Assembly: GCA_963704535.1 (NCBI GenBank)
Contig: OY969916.1
Coordinates: 5,456,001-5,520,000, forward strand
DNA from: G963704535 sp963704535
Lineage (GTDB): Bacteria; Chloroflexota; Chloroflexia; Chloroflexales; Roseiflexaceae
Length of the DNA stretch: 64,000 nt
Reading direction: 5' to 3'
A program made the position numbers and the translations under genes. The stretch's first letter is position 1; every line of letters begins with the position of its first letter. The notes beneath the pieces were generated by a model that was not told the DNA's origin, made no database searches, and saw nothing but the letters and a program-made list of their open reading frames with translations. This document shows, in pieces, positions 31,797 through 40,329 of this stretch.

Positions 31797-33201
31797 GTCA
31801 GGGCCGAGAGCATCGGTCGCAGCTTGAGGCACGACTCGGCGTACTCGCACTCGGGGTCCGAGCCGGCCACCAGGCCGCAGCCGGCGAAGAGCACCGCCTC
31901 GGGCCCGCGCAGCAGGGCCGAGCGGATCGCCACGGCGAACTCGCCCTCGCCGCGCATATCGGTCCAGCCGACCGGCCCGGCGTACCAGCCGCGATCCAGC
32001 CCCTCAACCTCGCCGATCCGGCGCAGGGCCTCGGCGCGCGGGTGGCCGCCGACCGCGGGCGTCGGGTGCAGGCGCTCGACCAGATCGAGGATGCTGTGCT
32101 CGTCGGCGACGTGGCCGACGATCGGCGTAAACAGGTGCTGCACATTGCGGAGCTTCATCAGCGTCGGCGGGGTGAGGGGTGGGCACGCGACGCCGGCATC
32201 GGCCAGCGCGCCGCAGATCGCGCGCACCACGAACGCGTGCTCGGCGCGATCCTTAGCGCTGGCGAGCAACTCCTCGCCCAGCCGCTGGTCGTCGGCTGGG
32301 GTCGCGCCGCGGGCGATCGAGCCGGCCAGGGAGGTGGCGTGGACGACGCCATCGCGCATGCGCACCAGGCGCTCAGGCGAGGCGCCCAGGAAACAACTGC
32401 CGCCACGAGCCACAGCGAAAACAAAGCAGTCCGGGTAGCTGGAGCGCAGCCGGCGTAGGGCCAGCGCGGGGTTGAATGGGCGGTGATTGTAGATGCGGTA
32501 CTGGCGGGCGAGTACGACCTTCTCCAGGTCGCCGTGCCGCAGATCCTGCTCCAGCAGCCCCACGATCGCCTTCCACTGCGCCGCTGCCGGCATGTCCTCG
32601 GCGCGCTGGAGGAGGTCGCCGCGCTCCGGGGCCGGCTCCGGCACCTCGTCGTCGAGTAGGTCGCAGACGCCAAGCGCGGCCAGGGCTTCTACGTCGAGCT
32701 TGCTGTCGGGCCGCAGCAGCGCATTGATCGTGAGCCAGGCCGCGCCGTCGGCGCAGGCCAGCGTGTAGCGAGGGAGCACCAGCAGGCCGTCCGGGTAGCC
32801 AGCCCACAGCTCCGTCGCCGGCCGCGACGGGTCGAACGCAAAGCCGCCGAGCAGCAGTGGGCCGGTCCCCAGCGCCCCGGCCCGTTCGCCGACCAGAGCG
32901 CCGGCGCACAGGTCGCGCCAGGCCGCGTCGGCGCGGCGGAAGCGGTCCGGGCCTTCGGCTGCGGATGCCCACGCCGCGCCGACGCCGGCGATGACGTACT
33001 CGGCTCCGGGAGCCGACCAGAACAGCCGGTCGCTGGCCAGATGAACACCGCGTTCAAAGAAAACGAGCGGGTCGAACAGCGGCACGCGCAGCACATGGCT
33101 CACCAGAACCGGCCGGTTCGTTCGCCGCGCCTGCCCAAGCCCCTCGGCCAGCAGTGATCGAAGACGGTGCTCCTGGAGATTAGGGGGGCGTGTATCATCA
33201 T
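31787..33201 (-). CDS. menF: Isochorismate synthase
   Basis: Converts chorismate to isochorismate, the first step. Chorismate-binding enzyme fold: LEKVVLARQYRIY, FLGASPERLVRMRDG, ATSLAGSIARGATPADD, SAKDRAEHAFVVRAI, VQHLFTPIVG, HPTPAVGGHPRAEAL, GPVGWTDMRGEGEFAVAIRS, GCGLVAGSDPECEYAE. The uninterrupted frame starts at GTG 33103, but the same frame continues upstream as EHRLRSLLAEGLGQARRTNR, which looks like the missing family N-terminus. It joins MMIHAP at ATG 33201 if the C6 run at 33183-33188 is really C7. I therefore give 33201 as the start; 33103 is the alternative. Confidence 0.92.
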
Positions 33202-33281
33202 GCTTGTTCTATCTCGTCGCTCAGCGCTCCAATCAATCGTCCTTCTCGGCAGATGGAGCAGCGGTTGCCTGTACACGCCCA

Positions 33282-33309
33282 ATTGTACCAAAATTCACAA
33301 GATTTGCAA
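33282..33309 (-). promoter_or_regulatory. Promoter of the men operon
   Basis: On the minus strand: TTGCAA (33309-33304), a 16-base spacer, TACAAT (33287-33282), about 80 bases before the menF start. The plus-strand words AATTGTACCA, TTCACAA and TGCAAGAG are shared with 23392-23425. Confidence 0.75.
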
Positions 33310-33328
33310 GAGGTGATCAGCCCTCTAA

Positions 33329-33430
33329 AGAGGTTGTCTGAAAAGGGGAGTTTGAGGAGGCTGCCTCCTCAAGAATCCCTTTCCCGCCACGGACTACGAG
33401 TGATAGATCAACCCTTTTCAGACAACCTCT
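33329..33430. repeat. MITE-like element, complete copy 1
   Basis: About 102 bp with 19-bp perfect terminal inverted repeats AGAGGTTGTCTGAAAAGGG and CCCTTTTCAGACAACCTCT. Inside is a GAGTTTGAGGAGG / CCTCCTCAAG hairpin and a CCGCCACGGACTACGAGTG segment. No coding capacity. The right terminal repeat supplies the last codons and stop of the GNAT gene. Confidence 0.85.
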
Positions 33431-33996
33431 AAATCGTCGTTTAGAAGAACATAATGCAGATGGTCCTCCCAGGCGCCGTTGATCTTCAGATACTTGCGCG
33501 ACAAGCCCTCATTCACGAAGCCCAGCTTCTCGACCACCCGGATCGAGCGCTTGTTTCTGGGGATGATGTTGGCCTCGATGCGGTGCAGCGCCAGGTCGTT
33601 GAACGCCAGCTCGATGCCCTTTCTGAGCGCCTCGGTCATAAATCCGTTGTTCAGCTCCAGCTCGTCGATCTTATAGCCGAGATGGCAGGACTGAAAGGCG
33701 CCCCGAATGATATTTGAGAACGCGAAGTCGCCGATCACTCGGCCAAACGTCACATCCTCCTTTTTGAACATCCACAGCCTCACCGCGCTCCCACTATCGA
33801 ATAGTTCACTATCGCGCTGGAGTCGCTCGCGCTGAAATGCCGGCGTATAGAATGTCTCGTCGACCGCCGGGCTCCATTCTTTGAAAAAGGCCCGGTTGCG
33901 AACGACGTAGTCGAGCACGCGATCGGCGAAGGACGGGTCGAGGACTTTGAGGGTCAGGCGATCGGTTTGAAGCTCTAAGCCAGCTTGGAGACGCAT
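33418..33996 (-). CDS. GNAT family N-acetyltransferase (RimJ/RimL type)
   Basis: A 192-residue acetyltransferase of the ribosomal-protein-alanine type. ATG at 33996 has GAGAGGAA nine bases upstream. Landmarks: LQTDRLTLKVLDPSFADRVL at the N-terminus, RVIGDFAFSNIIRGAFQSCH and LGYKIDELELNNGFMTEALR, then the acetyl-CoA end HRIEANIIPRNKRSIRVVEK and LGFVNEGLSRKYLKING. The final Glu-Val-Val-stop is encoded by the terminal repeat of the MITE-like element, so the original C-terminus may have been altered by insertion. It is transcribed toward menF. Confidence 0.88.
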   Translation of the reverse strand: MRLQAGLELQTDRLTLKVLDPSFADRVLDYVVRNRAFFKEWSPAVDETFYTPAFQRERLQRDSELFDSGSAVRLWMFKKEDVTFGRVIGDFAFSNIIRGAFQSCHLGYKIDELELNNGFMTEALRKGIELAFNDLALHRIEANIIPRNKRSIRVVEKLGFVNEGLSRKYLKINGAWEDHLHYVLLNDDLEVV

Positions 33997-34029
33997 ACTT
34001 ATATTCCTCTCACTCCAAGATGACAAGAT

Positions 34030-34246
34030 ATAGCAAACCTATTTGAGTTGTAAACGTGGGTGAACTTTTCTGTGGGGGCTTCCCCCACACCCCCTTTTAT
34101 GACTCATTTAGGAACGCTATAACATATCACGTTTCACGTTTCACGTTTCACGATAATCGTAAATCGTAAATACCCCAGCGACTTGACCGCCCCCCGCACC
34201 TGCGGTAGAGTCACGCCAGCCGTCTGCCACATAGCTGGAAGAACGC
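34030..34246. repeat. Hairpin and TTTCACG heptamers
   Basis: TGTGGGGGCTTCCCCCACA hairpin with CCCCCTTTTA (34070-34100) and three GTTTCACG/TTTCACG heptamers (34125-34152). The rest of the gap shows only a possible promoter for the GNAT gene (TTTACA-16-TATATC on the minus strand, about 34058-34031). Confidence 0.65.
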
Positions 34247-37235
34247 ATGCAACCGGATGTCACGCCGCCCGCGCTGGCCGCTGTCGCGGCCTTTCCGCAC
34301 CTGCAAGCCCAGGCCGAGCAGGCGCTCGCGCGCCAGGCGCGCCGGGTCGCCGAGCGCGTCGCGCACTTCATCCCGCGCCCGGCGCTGGTCAAGGCGCTGG
34401 ACGAGCGCATCGGCGCGGCGTCCGGCGGCGTGATCGCGCTGGAGGGACCGCCCGGCAGCGGCACGACCAGCCTGCTGTGCTACCTGGCCGCGCTGCGCCC
34501 CTACGCCCTCTGGCTCCCCGAGGACGACGCGGGCGCCGGGTTGGAGGCGCTGTGCGCCCAACTGATCGCGCTGTACGATCTGCCGGTGCCGCTGGTGCCG
34601 CCAGCCGCCGGCCGCGACGCGACGACCCTGGAGCGGCTGCTGGCCGAGGCCGGCGCCCGCCGCCCGCCCGACGACCCGCTGGTGGTGCTGATCGATCGAC
34701 CGCCGCCCGACGACGCGGTGCCAGCCCTGCCGCCCTTTCCGGCCATGGTACCACCCGGCACGGTCATCGTCCAAGCCTGCTCGCCACAGGCCACGCTGCC
34801 GCTACAGGTCAAGGCCCGCGCTACGCTGCCGATCAAGGGCGTGCAGCTTGAGCGACGGCTGGCGCAGGTGGCCGCCCGGCTCGGCTGCCCGCCCGCGACC
34901 GCCGCCCTGGTCGCCGCGCACAGCCATGGGCTGTTCCTCTACGTACGCCTGGCGGCCGGCATGTTGGAGCGCGGCCAACTCCAGGCCGGCGTGCTGCCCG
35001 ATGGGCTTGAGGAGCTGCAACTGGCCTGGTGGCACCAACTCGACGCCGGAGACCGGCGGATCGCCGCCGTGCTCGCGGCCGCCGCCCAGCCGCCCGACGT
35101 GACGCTGCTGGCGGCCCTGGCTGAGACGCCCGTCGCGCAGGCGCACCAATGGATCGAGCGGCACCGGCCGTTCCTTGAGCTGGTCGAGCGGCACCCGCAG
35201 ATCTACCACACCGCCATCCGCGCCTTTATCGCCCGGCAGTCCGGCGATGCCCTGGCCGGCGCGCACGCCCGCTACGTGGCACTGGCGCGCGAGCGCTCCG
35301 ACGGCCACATCGAGCGGCTCAACTACGAGACCGACGGCTACCTGGTCCGGCAGCTTGCCCGGCATATCGCCCTGGGCGACGGGCCGACGCGCACCGCAGC
35401 CGCCTCGGTGTTCGGGCAGCCGCATGTGGGTCCTGGCCCGCGAGCGCTACACCGGCACGCACCGCGCCGGCGCTCATGACGCAAGGTGGGAGCTGCGCGC
35501 GGCCGCCCGCGATGGCCCGCCCCTGCGGCTGGCCCGTAGTGCGGCGCTGGCCGGCACGCTCATGCTGCTGGCCCGCGCCCTGCCGAACGACGCGCCGGCC
35601 GATGCGTTCGCTGCGGCGATCGAGCGCGGCGGCGCCCGCGAGGTGACGCTCAAACGGGTGCGCGACATGCTCGACCAACTACCCGAGGGGCGCGACAAGG
35701 CCCTGGCGCTGCGCCGGATGGGCGAGGTGTGCTACGCGCTGCGGATGCGCGCCCCGGCCATGCGCATGCTGTCCGAGGCCCTAGACCTGGAGGTGCCGGG
35801 CCTGCCGCGCTCCTGGCGCGAAGAGCGCGAGGAGACGCTGGTTGCGTTCGCCCGTGCCGCGATCGCCGCCGGGTTCCCCGATACCGCGCTGGGCATTACG
35901 GCCCGGATCGGTCACGCCGAGCGCCGCGGCATGATCGAGACCGAGGTGGTGCGCTGGCTGCTGGCACGCGATCAGCGCACCAGGGCCGAGGAGGTCGCCT
36001 ATGCGATCGGCCACCAGCCGATGCACGAGTGGGCCATGGCCGAGGTGGCGGTCGGGCATGCGCGCGGCGGCGACCGCGAGCGCGCCGAGGTGGTGTTCAG
36101 CACGCTCAAGACCGAGACCGCGATCGCGTGGGCGCGCGGCGAGCTGGCGTGCGACCGGGCGCGCCGGGGCGATGCCGATGCGCTCGACGATCTCATGACG
36201 CTCGCCAACCCGAGCCTGCGCGACCGGGCATTGGCGCTGGCGGCGCAGGCGCTGGTGGCCGGCGGCGAGCCGGAGCGCGCGCTCCTGGCCGCACGCGAGG
36301 CCGCCGACCCCGAGGTGCGCGTGCGCGCGCTGATCGACCTGGCGCTCCAGCGAACGCCGAACGCCGCCACGGCGCTGGCCGCCGCAGCGGACGACATCGC
36401 CGCGATCAGCGGCGACGAGCGGGCGCCGCTGATCGCGGCCCTGGCGGCGGCCCTGGCCGCGTTCGGCCGGCTCGACAGCGGCCTCCAGACGGCGGCGCTG
36501 CTGCCGGAGGGCGAGGAGCACGACCGCGCCCTTTCGCGCGTGGCCGTCGCGCTGGTGCGGCGTGGCGACGAGTCAAACGCCTTCGCGATCATCGACACGA
36601 TCGCCGACGACGACGAGCGCTCCTGGGCGCTGGACGAAGTGGCCCGGATCATCGCCGAGCAGGGCGATTGGCCGGAGGCGTTCGCGCTGGCCGAGCGGAT
36701 CAGCGACCAGGAGCAGCGCGTTCGCACCACGGCCGACCTGTGCATCGCCTGGGCGCGCGCCGGCGACCCGCTGGCGGCGCACAACCGCGCCGGCCATCTG
36801 ACGCTCCCGGCCGAGCAGTCCCGCGCATACGCCGCGATCGTCGGCCCGCTGGTGGCCGCCGGCGCGAAGGAGCACGCGCTCAAGACCCTGGCCCGGCTGC
36901 AAGAGCCAGGCACGCGCAGCCGCTACCAGGCGGCCCTGGCCGCCGCCCTGGCGGCCCACGATGAGCTTGTCGGCGCACACGGCGTGGCCCGCACCATCCC
37001 GCGCCCCTACGAGCGCGCCCGCGCGCTGGTCGCAATCGCCCACGCCGCAGCGGCCGACAAAGAGCAGGCTCACCAGGCGCTCGGCGAGGCGCTGCGCGCG
37101 GCCGCGCCGCTTGGGCGCACGGAGGTCTTCGCCTGCCTGAGCTGGGCGGCCGAGACGCTGGCGGCGATCGGCGGGGTCGAGCTGCTGCTAGCCGCCGCCA
37201 GCGCGCTGGATGAGGTCGATACGTGGTGGGGGTGA
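34247..37235 (+). CDS. STAND-like P-loop NTPase with helical repeats, one frameshift
   Basis: A reconstructed protein of about 996 residues. The N-terminal 400 residues resemble an AAA/STAND ATPase: FIPRPALVKALDERI, Walker A IALEGPPGSGTTSLL (about 64-78), a weak Walker B (PLVVLIDRP), and a winged-helix-like region ending LVERHPQIYHTAIRAFIARQ. The C-terminal 550 residues are Ala/Arg/Glu-rich helical repeats of 30-35 residues (LAAQALVAGGEPERALLAAR, VAVALVRRGDESNAFAIIDT), TPR-like. Frame 2 (34247-35479) changes to frame 3 (35175-37235) near 35415, at GGGCAGCCGCATGTGGG. Such proteins act as signal-responsive switches; no effector domain is evident. Confidence 0.8.
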
Positions 37236-37240
37236 CATCC

Positions 37241-37462
37241 CTACCTGGCAAGCGACAACCCGCTGCCCAAGTCGAAGAACAGGAAGAAGGCGACGATCAG
37301 CAGGAAGATGAAGAGCAGCAACGGGAACGAAGTGCTGCGGTATTCCTGGTCATCCAGGTCGTCGAGGACGATCACCCGGCGCGGCCTGCGCGGCCGGAGC
37401 GTGGGCACCAGTCCCGCCAGGACGATCAGAACGACGAGACAGAAGATGGGCTGAAGTTCCAT
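37241..37462 (-). CDS. Small two-span membrane protein, 73 aa
   Basis: ATG at 37462 has GCGAGGG upstream. Two hydrophobic helices (LQPIFCLVVLIVLAGLVPTL, about 2-21, and FPLLLFIFLLIVAFFLFFDL, about 47-66) flank a basic/acidic cytoplasmic-type loop RPRRPRRVIVLDDLDDQEYR. No known family. It is convergent with the STAND-like gene, whose stop lies five bases away. Confidence 0.65.
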   Translation of the reverse strand: MELQPIFCLVVLIVLAGLVPTLRPRRPRRVIVLDDLDDQEYRSTSFPLLLFIFLLIVAFFLFFDLGSGLSLAR

Positions 37463-37611
37463 ACGAACCCTCGCTTTCACTGAACCGGCGGAAGAAGGTA
37501 TACGCAGGATACAGGATGCGGGGGCGATTCGTCTTTGCAGCGCTCTGGCATTCCGGCTGAACTCGATGGCAGATTCTTACAAGAGATCGGAGATTGGAGA
37601 TGAGAGGTGGT

Positions 37612-37672
37612 GGAAAGGGGATTCTTGAGGGGCGGCCCCCTCAAACTCCCCCTTTTCAGACAGTCTCTGAGG
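37612..37672. repeat. TIR/hairpin element half-copy
   Basis: GATTCTTGAGGGGCGGCCCCCTCAAACTCCCCC arms, ending in TTTTCAGACAGTCTCTGAGG, which is one terminal repeat. The other end is missing. It lies 17 bases beyond the stop of the REC/winged-helix gene and may act as its terminator on the minus strand. (The first 20 bases of the arm begin at 37620.). Confidence 0.75.
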
Positions 37673-37688
37673 AATGTAGAGCGCGGCG

Positions 37689-40326
37689 CTACTCGAACGC
37701 CGGGTACAGATCGGTGCCGACCAGCCGGTAGCCGCGGCCGGGGACCGTCAGCAGGTAGCGGGGCTCTTTGGAGGCCGGCTCGATCGCGTCGCGGATGCGG
37801 TCGATCTGTGTATCAACGGTGTTGGGAGCGCGCTTGAGGCCCTCGTCGCCGTAGAGGTGGTTCAGAATCTCGTCGCGCGTGCAGACCAGCCCGGAGTGCT
37901 CGTAGAGCCAGGCCAGCACCTCGAAGGGCCGGGTAGTGAGGCCGACCGTAGTCTCTCCACGCCAGACTTTGGAGGACTTGCGATCGACGCGCAAGAGGTC
38001 GGGCACGTCTTGCGTGCGCACGAAGTGGTCGAAGAGCGGGCTAAACATGGCCGCGTCGGCGTCGGTGTCGCGCAACAGCCCTTTTAGCTCCAGGGCGGCG
38101 CGGGTCGCCTCATCACCCTGGTGGCCGCGGGCCAGGGCCAGCATGGCGCGCTGCTCCTCCTCGCCCAGCACCCGCCAGATTTTCCAGCACTCGCTCTGCG
38201 CGAGCGGCTGGAGCCATCCCCAGCGTAGCCACGACTCGGTGCTGTCGTCCTGCGGGCTGCGACTGGCGCCCTGCCGCCAGAGCGCCTTGCAGAGCGCCTC
38301 GATTAGCCCCGGATGGCGGCCGCTCAACCACAGGATGCGGTCGTGAGCCACCGGCGTGAGGACGGCACGGTACTGCGCGGCCAGGATCTCCAGCACTCGC
38401 TCGGCGTCACCGGCACGGTATTGGGAGAGCCAGAGCGCCACCGGGGCGATCAGCCCCGTAAACGCCTCGCCCGCGCTGTCCGGGCGCACGCGCTCGGCGG
38501 CCTGGCTGAGCCCGGCCACGTAGCAGAGCTGGTTCCAGTGGCGGGCCTGGAGCGCCCGCAGGTTGTCGAGGGCTTGGGTCGGCAGCGACTGAAACGCTTT
38601 ATCGAAGTTGTCGAGGATGAAGCAGACCGTCAGCCCCTGGGTGCAGAGCAAGGCGACCGCCCGCTCCAGGTGGCGCTGGGCCAGCAGCGCGTGCCCGCTG
38701 AGCATCACATCGCGGTGGAGCGCGGCCAGCTCCTCGCCATGCCGCCGCGCCGAGAGGCTCGCATGGCAGCTCTCGGCCGTGGCGGCCAGCAGCAACTCGT
38801 AGAGGTTAAAGGTCGAAAGCTCGTGCAGGCGGTCGAAGTCGACGAAGATCAGCGCTAGACGCTCGGCCTGCTCGCCCAGGTACTGCTGCTGCACATCGGC
38901 GCGCGTGACGAAGTGCTGGAGCAGGTGGGTCTTGCCCATGCTCGGCAGGCCCACGAAGCTGCACGAACTCGGCGACGGCGATCGAGCGGAAGAGCTGCTC
39001 GACTACCTCGCGCCGGTGCGAGGGCGGGTCGGCCCAGGTCACGGGAGGCCAACTCGCCGGCAGCCAGTCGGGCGCGCCCCAGGCGGCCAGCCGGCGGCAG
39101 AGCACAGCGGCGAAGATCTGCGCCCGCTGGTGGGCCGCCCGCTCGGCCGCGCTGAGCATGATCCGGCGCGCCAGTTCGAGCAGCAGCGCCCAGGCGTACT
39201 CGCGCTGGTCGGTGTAGCCGCTCAATGTGTAGGCCAGCGCGCGGATGCCGGAGGCCACCACAAAGGCCTTCGCCGCCGCCGGGCTGGCCAGCACGCTGCG
39301 GGTCGGCTGGAGCGCCTGGCCGGGCGTCGTGGGCGCGGCCAGGGCAATCACAAGCTCGAAGAGCAGGTCGTGGCTCTCCGCCGGCAGATCGAGCAGGGTG
39401 GTCACCACCTCGATCTCCAGCGTCACCAGGTCATAGAGCCGGTGGTGCAGCCCGGCGTGATCGATATTGCCGAGCAGCGCCTCGCCGCGCCCGTCGACGA
39501 AGATGCGCTCCGCGTTCAGCGCACGGTGGCACTGCGCCTGGCTGAGTTCCGGGAGCACCGTCTGCGCCGCGTGGCCGGCGATCCAGGTCAGCGGCTCGGG
39601 CCAGGCGGCCACCCAGCTCGAAGCCACGCCGGCCTCGGTGTGGGTCGCGTGCTGCACCAGCGTCTCCTGGGTCGCGCCAAGGTACAGGTCGTAGAGCATG
39701 CCGTGGATCGGCGCCTGCCCGTACTGCCGGCTAAAGCAGAAGCGGCTCAATGCCTCCAGCACGCCCAGGACCTGCGGCGCGGTGGCGCCCTGGTAGAACT
39801 GGGCAAACGGCTGGGCCGTGGCCGGCAGGCCACTCAGCACGACGCCGTCGAGATCGCCGACGCTCACCGGATGCCAGTGGAGCCGGCCGCTGTGCCGGCA
39901 CACGCACGCGCTCTGCGCCGCCGCCTGCACCAGGCCCGCCAGCTTGGCCGGGTCGTCGCCCTTGTTGAAGAAGTCGAAGGCGCCCTTGAGCTTGAGCGCG
40001 TCGCGGGTCGTCCGCTCGTTGCCGAAGGCGCTGACCATGACCGATACGGCCGGGCGCAGCTCGGCGATCAGGTCCAAGCCACTGGTATCACCTTTGTCGC
40101 GGTTGTCGAAGAGCCGCATGTCCACCAGGGCGGCCTGGCAGCCGTAGGCCACCGCCTTGGACCGCGCATCGTGCAGTAGCTCCACGCCGCGGCCCACCGC
40201 GACGATCGGCTCGTAGCCCCAGACCAGCAGCAGCCGCCGGTAGACCTCCAGGCTTTCGGACTCGTTTTCGACGATCAGCACGCGCACCCGCGGCAGCAGC
40301 GGGTCGGAGCGCGATTCTACGGTCAT
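37689..40326 (-). CDS. Response regulator: REC + pseudokinase + P-loop ATPase + winged helix, one frameshift
   Basis: Reconstructed length about 878 residues. REC domain 1-135 with phospho-Asp69 (ALVDMRLF), Ser99 and Lys122. Residues 150-390 resemble an aminoglycoside-phosphotransferase/TCAD-type fold: HRALNAERIFVDGRGEALLG and NIDHAG correspond to HGDLN..N and the metal loop, but the catalytic Asp is Ala, so it is probably a pseudokinase. Next is an ATPase with Walker A VGLPSMGKTHLLQHFV and FILDNFDKAFQSLP. The C-terminal 100 residues are an OmpR-type winged helix (TTRPFEVLAWLYEHSGLVCT, NTVDTQIDRIRDAIEP, LTVPGRGYRLV). The frame changes near 38955, at CAGCTTCGTGGGC. It starts 3 bases after the kinase gene stop. 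Confidence 0.85.
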
Positions 40327-40329
40327 CTG

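Noticed and set aside
33100..33291. Small separate ORF beginning MMIHAPLISRS before menF
   Set aside because: Its first residues fit as the true menF N-terminus after repair of the C6 run; the rest of that frame has no family likeness.
34247..37235. Anti-phage defence gene (Avs-like)
   Set aside because: The P-loop and helical repeats fit many STAND proteins. No nuclease, protease or other effector domain and no other defence gene is nearby, so only the general name was given.
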